A program made the position numbers and the translations under genes. 20,187 nucleotides of DNA from the IMG/VR virus record IMGVR_UViG_3300027770_000316, positions 1 through 20,187 of that record; one strand, written 5' to 3'. Shown here in pieces: positions 12,334-19,496 of the stretch. The stretch comes from a virus. A model generated the notes under the pieces. That model searched no databases. It was not told the origin of the DNA and was given only the letters and a program-made list of their open reading frames with translations. How positions within the stretch are numbered: the stretch's first letter is position 1; each line of letters starts with the position of its first letter.

Positions 12334-12432
12334 CTACTTGCGCGGCTTGTCCCGTGGCGTGCAAAGCCATACAAAAAGGCATAGCGCGGTTGCGTGCATC
12401 ATGCCTAATGCGTACATGGCGGGGTCATTCAT
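12334..12432 (-). CDS. Tiny single-pass membrane protein
   Basis: A 32-residue minus-strand frame: MNDPAMYALGMMHATALCLF, then VWLCTPRDKPRK. It has one hydrophobic helix and a basic tail. A strong GAGGAGGTG lies five to six bases before the ATG, and the ATG overlaps the upstream stop (ATGA). Both points argue it is translated. Too short for gene callers. Confidence 0.6.
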   Translation of the reverse strand: MNDPAMYALGMMHATALCLFVWLCTPRDKPRK

Positions 12433-12605
12433 TTTTTCACCTCCTCAGCGCGGATAGGGTTCCAATCCCAACTTCCCTCGTGCAGTTCCGTCCACTCTCC
12501 GCCGTCAATCTTGTCCGCCTTGTCCATCGCGTCTTCTTCATTCTCCGCCATTACTTCAACTTCATATTCCAATAGGCTTTGTGCTATTACTTTGAATTTT
12601 TTCAT
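12429..12605 (-). CDS. Conserved small phage/plasmid protein (MAENEEDAMDKA type)
   Basis: A 58-residue minus-strand protein reading MKKFKVIAQSLLEYEVEVMA, then ENEEDAMDKADKIDGGEW and a tail GSWDWNPIRAEEVKK. This beta-strand/EExA helix/beta layout is a frequent small domain in phages and plasmids whose role is unknown. The frame is open far upstream (to 12803), but that extension crosses two other genes and is low-complexity shadow, so I chose 12605. Confidence 0.75.
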   Translation of the reverse strand: MKKFKVIAQSLLEYEVEVMAENEEDAMDKADKIDGGEWTELHEGSWDWNPIRAEEVKK

Positions 12606-12762
12606 TTTGTTTGTCTCTTTCTTTTTTGATCTCCGCGCTCCATTCCATCCCATTCCGCACTGCCCAACGTAGGGCGGTAGCGTATGAGAGGAAACGCGCG
12701 AAGAATTGACCGCGTGAATTGTACACCGCGAAGTAGTGCCTAGTGCTTTCCATAAGCGACAA
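12562..12762 (-). CDS. Hypothetical protein
   Basis: A 66-residue minus-strand protein (M4 at 12753 is an alternative start). It reads SLMESTRHYFAVYNSRGQFF, then ARFLSYATALRWAVRNGMEW and a charged end. The YFAVYNSRGQFFARF part looks like a genuine beta-hairpin domain. It overlaps the Gp88 gene by 23 bases at its start and the 58-residue gene by 44 bases at its end, more than is usual here. That lowers certainty. Confidence 0.55.
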   Translation of the reverse strand: MSLMESTRHYFAVYNSRGQFFARFLSYATALRWAVRNGMEWSAEIKKERDKQNEKIQSNSTKPIGI

Positions 12763-13372
12763 CCTCCAATTTTTTGTCCCAACATGCGCGACATGTCAGG
12801 CACTTGTTACCCTGCCTTGAACTAGGGCAAGTCTCCCCACTTGTGACTACAGTTGACACTTGCACACCCAACCGCCGTGCTAGTGCCAATGGTGCCACGC
12901 CGTCAATCATATGAGCGGACAGGCGAATGGTGAGATTCGCGGGAACTTTGCCGCCGTTGTTAAGGTATGACTGCACGACTCCCGCTTCCCTTGTTGGCAA
13001 CCAGTGCCGCACGTTGGGAGTTTTTTCGCATACTTCAATTATCTTTTTTAGATGGTTTGAGTTTTGCAAGTCTCCCGCATCGTGCCATCTAAAGAATGCG
13101 TTTCCCTCTGCTTCTATTAAGTAAACCATGCTTTCAACCCAATCTTCGCGCCGTAGTGAACGCAAACGCCGCGCCAAGGCAGCGCGAACGGCAGGGAACC
13201 CATAGTTCCCCTTCATCGCGTAGCACTTGGAGCAAACCGATCCTTCTACCTTGCGAAGCTTGCCGCCAACCTTGCAAAGTGATGCAGGGATGGAGTAAGC
13301 AGGGCAAGGCATTTTACTTGGGCGAGAAAATCCGCCTCCTGTGGATGTTGTCGCGTGTTCGAAGGTCATCAT
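12740..13372 (-). CDS. Gp88-family cysteine-rich protein
   Basis: A 210-residue minus-strand protein, the largest gene of the island, with GGGAGG before its ATG pair (13372 or 13369). The chain SKMPCPAYSIPASLCKVGGK, then EGSVCSKCYAMKGNYGFPAV, then FFRWHDAGDLQ, then HWLPTREA, and at the end CPSSRQGNKCLTCRACW, is the hallmark of Gene product 88 from mycobacteriophages. That family is found across phages and plasmids. Multiple cysteines suggest metal or iron-sulfur binding. The function is not established. The complete motif set is present. Confidence 0.85.
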   Translation of the reverse strand: MMTFEHATTSTGGGFSRPSKMPCPAYSIPASLCKVGGKLRKVEGSVCSKCYAMKGNYGFPAVRAALARRLRSLRREDWVESMVYLIEAEGNAFFRWHDAGDLQNSNHLKKIIEVCEKTPNVRHWLPTREAGVVQSYLNNGGKVPANLTIRLSAHMIDGVAPLALARRLGVQVSTVVTSGETCPSSRQGNKCLTCRACWDKKLEVVAYGKH

Positions 13373-13375
13373 GAT

Positions 13376-13669
13376 TTAATTCCTCCCTTCCATCGTCACT
13401 AGGACGCTATGCTGCCAAGCGTTTTCCTTAATCCATTCCATGATCGTTTCCGCGTGGTATGACGTTGTCATGTCATGGAGATGATTAAGAAGGCGGCTCT
13501 CATGGATGCGCCCGAATATGTTCGAATGGATAACCGCTCCACTCTTCCACTCTTTCACTAGTACCTTTATTGTTGTGCCTTGGGGAAAATACGTTCCCTC
13601 GCTAACTTTGATTTGTATTATTCCGCCAATGCATTCTTCACCTATCTTCCAAGTTTTAGTTTTGTTCAT
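13376..13669 (-). CDS. Hypothetical protein
   Basis: A 97-residue minus-strand protein with AAAGGAAA before the ATG. It reads MNKTKTWKIGEECIGGIIQI, has a beta-rich N-terminal half (IKVSEGTYFPQGTTIKVLVKEW) and ends in MEWIKENAWQHSVLVTMEGRN. It stops three bases before the Gp88 start and carries that gene's ribosome site in its last codons. No family recognised. Confidence 0.7.
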   Translation of the reverse strand: MNKTKTWKIGEECIGGIIQIKVSEGTYFPQGTTIKVLVKEWKSGAVIHSNIFGRIHESRLLNHLHDMTTSYHAETIMEWIKENAWQHSVLVTMEGRN

Positions 13670-13693
13670 TGTGTGTAGTTTCCTTTTTTGTTT

Positions 13694-13774
13694 TTAGTTT
13701 TTACCGAAGTAGCCAAGCGCCATAAATAGAACGCATGGCGAGAGGAATAGGATTGTTATTGCTAGGTCAATCAT
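13694..13774 (-). CDS. Tiny membrane peptide
   Basis: A 26-residue minus-strand frame: MIDLAITILFLSPCVLFMAL, then GYFGKN. It is a single hydrophobic helix. Its ATG overlaps the upstream stop (ATGA) and GGAGGG lies upstream at suitable distance. The size and build match the other tiny membrane proteins of the window. A membrane peptide of unknown role; low length keeps confidence moderate. Confidence 0.5.
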   Translation of the reverse strand: MIDLAITILFLSPCVLFMALGYFGKN

Positions 13775-14055
13775 TTTCCATTCCCTCCATCTTGCGTTAC
13801 AAAGTAAGTTGCAAACCTTCCTGAAAAAGTCATGCGCTTCCATCCAAAAACTTTTTTGAAATGATTTTGCGCCCTTCTTAGGCTTCTTGCGTTTACGCTC
13901 AATACAGGAGAAATGATAGTTTGTGGAAAATCACCGAATCCATATTCGGAAGTATTTTCGCTTTTATAGCTTCTTCTATATAGAGTATATGGTTGAACTA
14001 CATTTTCACGAGCGTCTTTAACCGCGCCCGTTTCGGTGTGTGTTGTGTTATTCAT
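13771..14055 (-). CDS. Hypothetical protein, first gene of the minus-strand island
   Basis: A 94-residue minus-strand protein from ATG 14055. A TTG at 14070 is open upstream but lies in the promoter -10, so it is rejected. It reads MNNTTHTETGAVKDARENVV, then YTLYRRSYKSENTSEYGFGD, then a basic region NARSLRRAQNHFKKVFGW and a beta end FATYFVTQ. No family recognised. The predicted transcript start falls on or next to the ATG, implying a leaderless message. Confidence 0.65.
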   Translation of the reverse strand: MNNTTHTETGAVKDARENVVQPYTLYRRSYKSENTSEYGFGDFPQTIISPVLSVNARSLRRAQNHFKKVFGWKRMTFSGRFATYFVTQDGGNGK

Positions 14056-14061
14056 ATGGTC

Positions 14062-14089
14062 ATAATGCAAGCCTATAGCATCTTGTCAA
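14062..14089 (-). promoter_or_regulatory. Sigma70-like promoter for the minus-strand island
   Basis: Read on the minus strand, a perfect TTGACA (14089-14084) is followed after 16 bases by CATTAT (14067-14062), four of six to consensus. A start site about seven bases on would fall at 14055, the ATG of the first island gene. No ribosome site lies between them, so the message may be leaderless. Confidence 0.55.
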
Positions 14090-14112
14090 ACTTTATTTTG
14101 ATATATTTTAAT
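14083..14112 (+). promoter_or_regulatory. Sigma70-like promoter for the packaging operon
   Basis: On the plus strand, TTGTCA (14083-14088) is followed after 18 bases by TTTAAT (14107-14112, five of six to consensus) in an AT-rich stretch. The predicted start near 14119 leaves a leader of about seven bases before the terminase ATG at 14126. The -35 box occupies the same bases as the -35 of the divergent promoter. Confidence 0.5.
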
Positions 14113-14125
14113 GTAAGGTAAACGC

Positions 14126-14737
14126 ATGGAAGAAAGCATTGTTGAGAAGGGAAAGAATGGGCGCGATATATTCACGAAGGAATTGGCGGATGAGATAGTC
14201 GCGGCCTGTGGCTCAGGCTTTACGATTGAGAAAGCGGGCGCGTTGGTTGGTGTGAATGCAAACACGATAAAAACTTGGGCAAGTAGAAAGCCTGATTTTG
14301 CGCGTAGGGTGGAAACTGCCAGAAAAAAGCACGAGCTTTCCTTACTGCGGGATATAGAGCTAGCAGGGGAGAAGTCATGGCAAGCCAAAGCTTGGATGGC
14401 TGAAAGAATCTACAATCACGCACAACCCTCTGCACGTCTGTCAGTTACGCAAGATGTCACCCACGGCATCTCCTCGAACTTGGCCAGCTTGTTGGCGGGG
14501 ATTGCGGTGAAGAAGAAGGCGCAAGTGATTGACCTCCAGGATGTTAAAGACAAACCCAAGATCAATAGTTTATACAATAGCAATTGTGCGACAAGTGGTA
14601 CGCAAGATGTTGTCACTACAACACAATTAAAAATCTGTAAGCCTCGCAAGGTAGCCATGAAGAGAAGAAAACCTAGGGCTGAGAGCCTAGCCAAGTACAC
14701 CACCACGCCACCCGCCACGCCCCCAGCCCCCGCTTGA
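14126..14737 (+). CDS. terS: Terminase small subunit
   Basis: A 203-residue protein. Residues about 15-60 form a helix-turn-helix (ELADEIVAACGSGFTIEKAG, then GVNANTIKTWASRKPDF). They are followed by FARRVETARKKHE and LAGEKSWQAKAWMAERI, the standard layout of phage small terminases. The C-terminal half is low-complexity, lysine/arginine- then proline-rich (ending PPATPPAPA), longer than many relatives. It would recognise the packaging site and recruit the large subunit encoded next. An AAGG lies seven bases before the ATG. Confidence 0.8.
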   Translation: MEESIVEKGKNGRDIFTKELADEIVAACGSGFTIEKAGALVGVNANTIKTWASRKPDFARRVETARKKHELSLLRDIELAGEKSWQAKAWMAERIYNHAQPSARLSVTQDVTHGISSNLASLLAGIAVKKKAQVIDLQDVKDKPKINSLYNSNCATSGTQDVVTTTQLKICKPRKVAMKRRKPRAESLAKYTTTPPATPPAPA

Positions 14738-14798
14738 TACACATAACCCCCCCTAAATTATTGTGGCTCAAAACAAAAAGAAGTCTTAGCACACCACC

Positions 14799-16223
14799 AT
14801 GCCAAAGCCACCCAAGCGTAGCCAAGAAGAGGCGTTAGAAGACCTTGGCAAACCAGCCAATTTCGCATCTAACGCATTGGGCATCAACCTTTATGACTGG
14901 CAACGGAAGGTGTTAACCGATTTACACCCCAGAGACTCGCGCGTAGCATTGCGTGCAGCCAACGGCTCTGGCAAGACCAGCACAGTTATTTCGTCCATTT
15001 TGATATGGCACGCCCTCGTTTACCCGCGCTCAATTGCTGTAACAACGGCAGGCGTGTACCGACAAGTTGAAAGTCAGTTGTGGCCTAGCCTTCGCCATCA
15101 CATTTCTAAACTCGGTGGGGCATGGGAGGTGACATCTGGCGAGATCCGTTACCTCCACCCCAACGGCAACACATCGCGCATTATCGGGTACTCAGCCACC
15201 GATGCAGGGCGTGCAGAAGGCTGGCACGCTGAAGACCACGACAACCATCCTCTGCTCATGGTAGTGGACGAAGCCAAGACTGTAGCCGACCCTCTATTCG
15301 AGGCTATCAGCCGTTGCCAACCAACCAGACTGTTGATCGCATCCAGCCCAGGCGGGTCTAGCGGCGCGTTCTACCGCGCCTTCACCAAGGAGGCTGATAT
15401 GTGGAAGAAGCACTCTGTCACAGCGTTTGACTGCCCCCACATCACACAGGTACAGATTGATGAGGTTATCCAGCGTTACGGCGAGAAACACCCGCTGACA
15501 CGCTCCATGATATACGGAGAGTTCGTTGACATAGGTTCCGAGAGCCTTGTCATCAGCCTAAACCAACTCCAGCATTGCCTAACTACTCCACCAGCATTCA
15601 AGCCTGGCACTAGGGTAGCAGGCGTGGACTTTGCAGCAGGCGGGGATTGCAACGTGCTAGCAATAAGAGATGGCAATAAGGTTCTACCATTCCTAGCCTG
15701 GCGTGATCGTGACACGATGGCAGCGGTAGGGCGGTTTATCGTAGAGTTTAAGAAGGCTGGGCTAGAGCCTAACAACATATTTGCCGATGCGAGTGGGTTG
15801 GGGATGCCTATGTGCGATGCGCTGGCAGAGGCAGGCTGGGAGGTCAACCGAGTCAACTTCGGATCTACTGCCTACGATGCTGATGCCTATACCAATCGGT
15901 CTGCTGAGATGTGGTATGGCATGGCAAAGAAGATTGATGGGGCTGAGATCATCCTGCCAGAAGACGATGACCTGACTGCACAACTAACTTGCAGGAAAAG
16001 CCTGGTCAACTCCAAAGGCAAGCTAGGCGTGGAATCTAAGGATTCGATGCGTTCTAGGGGTCTTGCCTCACCAGATAAGGCAGACGCACTTGCTTTATGC
16101 TTGGATGGTGGCAACATGAGGTTCGACTTGACCTTTCAGATCGAAAGGCCAACTTGGAAATCACTTCAAGCCATGATGGAGTTTCACGACCCTGTTATGG
16201 CTGGGTTTGAAGCAGGAGGATAA
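14799..16223 (+). CDS. terL: Terminase large subunit (ATPase plus nuclease)
   Basis: A 474-residue protein. The ATPase motor has Walker A AANGSGKT (53-60) and Walker B LLMVVDEA (152-159; D157, E158), followed by the coupling motif ASSPGG. The RNase-H-like nuclease has GVDFAAGGD (275-283, D277), FADASG (D330) and a distal acid in DKADALAL (426-433). All catalytic positions are present. The protein packages DNA into the prohead using ATP and cuts concatemers. There is no Shine-Dalgarno sequence before the ATG, and an in-frame TAG at 14787-14789 rules out a longer start. The 61-base gap before it holds a C-run but no clear promoter. Confidence 0.92.
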   Translation: MPKPPKRSQEEALEDLGKPANFASNALGINLYDWQRKVLTDLHPRDSRVALRAANGSGKTSTVISSILIWHALVYPRSIAVTTAGVYRQVESQLWPSLRHHISKLGGAWEVTSGEIRYLHPNGNTSRIIGYSATDAGRAEGWHAEDHDNHPLLMVVDEAKTVADPLFEAISRCQPTRLLIASSPGGSSGAFYRAFTKEADMWKKHSVTAFDCPHITQVQIDEVIQRYGEKHPLTRSMIYGEFVDIGSESLVISLNQLQHCLTTPPAFKPGTRVAGVDFAAGGDCNVLAIRDGNKVLPFLAWRDRDTMAAVGRFIVEFKKAGLEPNNIFADASGLGMPMCDALAEAGWEVNRVNFGSTAYDADAYTNRSAEMWYGMAKKIDGAEIILPEDDDLTAQLTCRKSLVNSKGKLGVESKDSMRSRGLASPDKADALALCLDGGNMRFDLTFQIERPTWKSLQAMMEFHDPVMAGFEAGG

Positions 16224-16227
16224 AACT

Positions 16228-16398
16228 ATGAATATATGGAACTGGATCACATCGAATTGGACAGACGTAGTTGCTGCGGTTGGCGGCATTGTATTGGCTG
16301 CTCGTATTATTGTTAAGCTCACCCCCACTCCAGCGGATGACTCGATCTTGGAAAAGGTCGTTGCATTTCTGAAGACTGTCGGGTTAAACATCAAATAA
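16228..16398 (+). CDS. Holin-like small membrane protein
   Basis: A 56-residue protein with AGGAGG upstream. It reads MNIWNWITSNWTDVVAAVGG, then IVLAARIIVKLTPTPADDSI and a helical end. It has one hydrophobic segment (about 12-32), and the KLTPTPADD turn is typical of a small phage membrane family often called putative holins. It is followed by the spanin-like pair, which supports a lysis role. An upstream ATG in the same frame (16207) lies inside terL and was rejected. Confidence 0.6.
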   Translation: MNIWNWITSNWTDVVAAVGGIVLAARIIVKLTPTPADDSILEKVVAFLKTVGLNIK

Positions 16399-16404
16399 AT
16401 TTAA

Positions 16405-16593
16405 GTGATCGGTGCGATACTTCAAATCATCGCATCAGTCCTTCGCCTCATACCAGGTTGGTATGAGAAGCGTGTTGACAAGAACGCTACCGAGTGGAAA
16501 GATAATCGTGAGGTTATTGATCGCGAACTTGGTTCTGTTGCTTGGTGGGTGCGCGACAACAAGTCCGATAACGAACACATCGGGGGCAGTTGA
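16405..16593 (+). CDS. Putative i-spanin-like protein, GTG start
   Basis: A 62-residue protein starting MIGAILQIIASVLRLIPGW, a short hydrophobic N-terminus, then a charged helical region (EKRVDKNATEWKDNREVIDR). No ribosome site is seen before the GTG. An i-spanin normally has an N-terminal membrane helix and a periplasmic coiled coil; this one is short, so the call depends mostly on the embedded lipoprotein gene in another frame. Confidence 0.5.
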   Translation: MIGAILQIIASVLRLIPGWYEKRVDKNATEWKDNREVIDRELGSVAWWVRDNKSDNEHIGGS

Positions 16594-16723
16594 GTCATTA
16601 ATGAAAGACGATAACTACCCTGCGGTTCGTACTGCCTCTCCAGCCATTCGTGCCTGGGCGAAGAAGGCACTTAACTATGTCAATGATCTTTCTTATGAAC
16701 TTCAAACGGAGCGCAACAAATGA
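16508..16723 (+). CDS. Putative o-spanin (Rz1-like) lipoprotein embedded in another frame
   Basis: A 71-residue frame starting at GTG 16508, with GGAAAGA about six bases upstream. The N-terminus is a classic lipoprotein signal: R2, a hydrophobic run LLIANLVLLL, and a lipobox LGGC with the lipidated cysteine at residue 15. ATTSPITNTSG follows. The gene begins inside the preceding 62-residue gene in a different frame and continues past its end, the arrangement known for Rz/Rz1 pairs. It would sit in the outer membrane and help disrupt it at lysis, implying a Gram-negative host. Its stop overlaps the portal ATG. Confidence 0.65.
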   Translation: MRLLIANLVLLLGGCATTSPITNTSGAVESLMKDDNYPAVRTASPAIRAWAKKALNYVNDLSYELQTERNK

Positions 16724-18600
16724 ACGCTAAAGATACACGCAGGAATAGTTATTACACACGGATTATTGACTCGCTCAACCAGCGTGAGACTTGGGAGAAT
16801 CGTCAACGGCTGTTCTACCAGGCTCGCTATTTTGGTGTTAGGCGCAAGATTAAGCCTTGGCCTACAGCAGCCGACCTACACGTTCAGTTAATTGACTCTG
16901 CTATCGAGAAGCTAAAACCTTCTTTCGTCAATAGCGCAATCGGTAACGACATCCTTTCTAGCTTCGTTCCTATGCGCCAGCAGTTGGCTCCGCTGACAGT
17001 ATCAGCCGAGCGTTGGTTTGATTACCAGATGCGTGAGCGTACCAACTTCCAGAAAGAGATTGTTTCAGTCATCGACAACATCCTGCTCTACGGGCGCGGA
17101 GTAGCTAAAGTAATCTGGAACGAGGACAAGAAGCGTATTGACTTTGAAGCTATTGATCCATTCCATATCATCGTTCCTTCCTACACAAAGGAGTTTAAAG
17201 ATGCCGATTTCATTGTTCACATCATCTCAACAAGTGTCGATTCCTATAAGGCAAATCCGCTTTACAAGCAGGGGGACGAGTTCGTTAAAATCATTTCGGG
17301 TAAACCCTCGAAATCAGTGGGCTTACGAAGTGAGATTCAGGACGAAATTTACAGGCGCGAAGGAATTACTCAAGAATCTGACAATGATCGTATTGTCCTT
17401 TGGGAAATGTATACGCCGTCCGAAGATGGATGGAAGGTTGAAACCTACAGTCCTCTGGTTATAGACGAAGACATTCGCAAACCTTTCACGCTACCCTACC
17501 GACATGGTGAACCACCTTTTGTAGATTTCCCCTATGAGGTCACAGGGGGCGGTTGGTATAGCCCTCGCGGAGTTGCAGAAATTCTCCTCCCTGGCGAGAA
17601 TCTATTAAATAAGCTCAAGAACTCGTTGAGTGATTACGTTGAGCTAGCCAACCGACCCGTCTTTGAAGCACAGAATCCTATCTCGCTAAACACAGCGAAC
17701 TTGAAAATGCAGCCTGGTCAGATCCTGCCACAAGGATTAAAGCCAGTTCAGTTCAGCCAGCCTCCATTCGACTTCCAGCGTTTGATGCTTGAAGAGCGTC
17801 AACTTGCTGAACAGCGTATGGGCAACCCAGACTTTGGAGCAGGCTCGCAGTATAACGCTGGGGATAGAAAGACTGCTACCGAGATTCAAGCGTTGCAGTC
17901 GCAGTCAGCATCCTCTGGCGATCTTCGTAATCGTATGTTTAGGATGGGTCTATCCCACCTATTCAAACAATGCTGGTCACTCTACACGCAGTACAACAAG
18001 AAAGACTTGATGTATCGGTATGCGGAGGAAACTGGTTCGATGCCACCAGACGGCATCCATGATGAGTATTCCATTGAACCAAAGGGTGGACTAGACTTTA
18101 TTAACCGCCAGTTTGCGTTGCAGAAATCAGTTAGCCGTATGGCTATGTTCCAAAACAATCCTTTCATCAACCAAGGCGAACTGGTTAAATCGGTGCTTGA
18201 ACAAGACGATCCATCGCTGGTCCGTAGGCTCTACCAAGATCCTAACGCTGCCTCTGGGGATCAGGCTGAAGATCAAGCGACTGAAATTGCGACCATGCTC
18301 ACCACAGGCTTCCCTGTCGCTATCAAGCCTAGCGATGACCACAAGGCGCATATATCAGTTCTCTTCGCGTTTAACCAAGCTGCTCAACAGCGGCAACAAC
18401 AGGTCGATCAGAGCGCAATGCAAGTTCTGATGGCTCATCTCCAACAGCATTTAGCAGCGTTGGAGAAGATTGATCCCAATACATCCCGCGCAATTCAGAA
18501 ACAGCTTCGAGATGCAGGCAAGGCTCAAGTGCAACAACAGGGGCAACAACTGCCACCTGAAGCGATGCAAGGCCAAGCACCAGCACCGATGCCTGCTTGA
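16720..18600 (+). CDS. Portal protein
   Basis: A 626-residue protein starting in an ATGA overlap. The first part reads RIIDSLNQRETWENRQRLFY and VSVIDNILLYGRGVAKVIW, and a later PHG-type segment (PYRHGEPPFVDFPYEV) precedes YSPRGVAEILLPGENLLNKL and YNAGDRKTATEIQAL. These are the usual landmarks of portal proteins, which form the dodecameric ring at the head vertex. The C-terminus is glutamine-rich (QQRQQQVDQSAM to the end) with a Pro/Ala tail. The length fits short-tailed and related phages. It lies two bases into the spanin gene's end and before the scaffold region. Confidence 0.8.
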   Translation: MNAKDTRRNSYYTRIIDSLNQRETWENRQRLFYQARYFGVRRKIKPWPTAADLHVQLIDSAIEKLKPSFVNSAIGNDILSSFVPMRQQLAPLTVSAERWFDYQMRERTNFQKEIVSVIDNILLYGRGVAKVIWNEDKKRIDFEAIDPFHIIVPSYTKEFKDADFIVHIISTSVDSYKANPLYKQGDEFVKIISGKPSKSVGLRSEIQDEIYRREGITQESDNDRIVLWEMYTPSEDGWKVETYSPLVIDEDIRKPFTLPYRHGEPPFVDFPYEVTGGGWYSPRGVAEILLPGENLLNKLKNSLSDYVELANRPVFEAQNPISLNTANLKMQPGQILPQGLKPVQFSQPPFDFQRLMLEERQLAEQRMGNPDFGAGSQYNAGDRKTATEIQALQSQSASSGDLRNRMFRMGLSHLFKQCWSLYTQYNKKDLMYRYAEETGSMPPDGIHDEYSIEPKGGLDFINRQFALQKSVSRMAMFQNNPFINQGELVKSVLEQDDPSLVRRLYQDPNAASGDQAEDQATEIATMLTTGFPVAIKPSDDHKAHISVLFAFNQAAQQRQQQVDQSAMQVLMAHLQQHLAALEKIDPNTSRAIQKQLRDAGKAQVQQQGQQLPPEAMQGQAPAPMPA

Positions 18601-19127
18601 GAGTACCAGTAATGCGAGATGCCTTCCAAGCGGAAGGCTTAACAAAACTTTGTGAGTGGGCGAATGAGGCGGGTGCAAATAATAAGGCGGTTGAGATTGG
18701 ATCTTACAGCGGGGAAGGTACAGTGGTTATTGCTAAACATTTCAAGGAGGTTATGGCGGTTGATCCTTGGATGAATGGGTACGACATTAACGATGTAGCA
18801 AGCCAGCAATGCCCGATGAAGTTTGTTTTCGAGGCTTTTAAAGAACGTGCCACTCCACTTGGCAATGTTTTGCATAACAGAAGTAAAAGCCTAGATGCCT
18901 TACAGTTCTTTAGGGATGACGAGCTAGACTTTATCTACATAGACGGAGATCATCGCTACGAAGGCGTGCTTGCAGATCTGAATGGATGGAAGCCTAAGCT
19001 TAGGTCTGGCGGGATAATGGCTGGGCATGATTGGAGTTTTAAGTCAGTACAAAAGGCTTTGGTTGAGGTATTTAAGGATAAGGAAGCAGTTCTATTTCAG
19101 GGGGATTCATGGGGTATAAAGCTATGA
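18597..19127 (+). CDS. Class I SAM-dependent methyltransferase (Methyltransf_24-like)
   Basis: A 176-residue protein starting at TTG in a TTGA overlap with the portal gene (ATG 18612 is the alternative). Motif I is VEIGSYSGEGT (32-42), the acidic residue after strand 2 is D56 (AVDPW), and FIYIDGDHRYEGVLADL (112-127) with SGGIMAGHDW (137-146) completes the fold. This is the 'IDGDHxYExVxxDL' group, which methylates small molecules or sugars. It has no DNA-methyltransferase (N/D)PPY motif, so DNA methylation is not indicated. Its position between portal and scaffold genes is unusual. Confidence 0.75.
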   Translation: MRVPVMRDAFQAEGLTKLCEWANEAGANNKAVEIGSYSGEGTVVIAKHFKEVMAVDPWMNGYDINDVASQQCPMKFVFEAFKERATPLGNVLHNRSKSLDALQFFRDDELDFIYIDGDHRYEGVLADLNGWKPKLRSGGIMAGHDWSFKSVQKALVEVFKDKEAVLFQGDSWGIKL

Positions 19128-19447
19128 GAAAACTAAAGGCAGCACTGGCGTTCATACGCGACCAAGCATGGATTAACGAACCTAAGTGGGAAGATGAGGA
19201 CGAGAAGGCGTGGACAGGCTTCTTATCTACACCTACTGGCAAGAAACTTAGTCTTATACTTTTGAACCTAACCCTACGCCAAAATGCATCTGCTGTAATG
19301 AAAAAGCATGATGTACTTGCGGATGCGTGTGGTTATGCTAAAGGATTCAGAGGGTGTGTTGCGACATTGGAATCGCTCGCATCTCAAAAACTTAACTCCG
19401 CCGTCCCAGGCTATGGGGATGGATCGGATGAACCAGTAGCCGATTAA
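19124..19447 (+). CDS. Conserved phage hypothetical protein near the portal
   Basis: A 107-residue protein with its start at ATG 19124 (ATGA overlap); an ATG at 19109 lies inside the methyltransferase gene. It reads MRKLKAALAFIRDQAWINEP, then FLSTPTGKKLSLILLNLTLR, then KGFRGCVATLESLASQ. The 'TPxGKKL...L...LRQNA...GxxxGFRxCxAxLESL' pattern recurs in phage genes between portal and capsid; the role is unknown. A putative structural or assembly factor. Confidence 0.65.
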   Translation: MRKLKAALAFIRDQAWINEPKWEDEDEKAWTGFLSTPTGKKLSLILLNLTLRQNASAVMKKHDVLADACGYAKGFRGCVATLESLASQKLNSAVPGYGDGSDEPVAD

Positions 19448-19496
19448 CCTTTAGGTAGATTGACTCCCTACCAACAAGTGTAAAGAAAGGGTCAAA

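Noticed and set aside
12606-12803. Long N-terminal extension of the 58-residue minus-strand protein
   Set aside because: It crosses two neighbouring genes, looks compositionally random, and the short form matches a known small-protein layout.
19452-19472. Short inverted repeat GGTAG/CTACC before the scaffold gene
   Set aside because: Only five base pairs with a long loop and no T-run; too weak to call.
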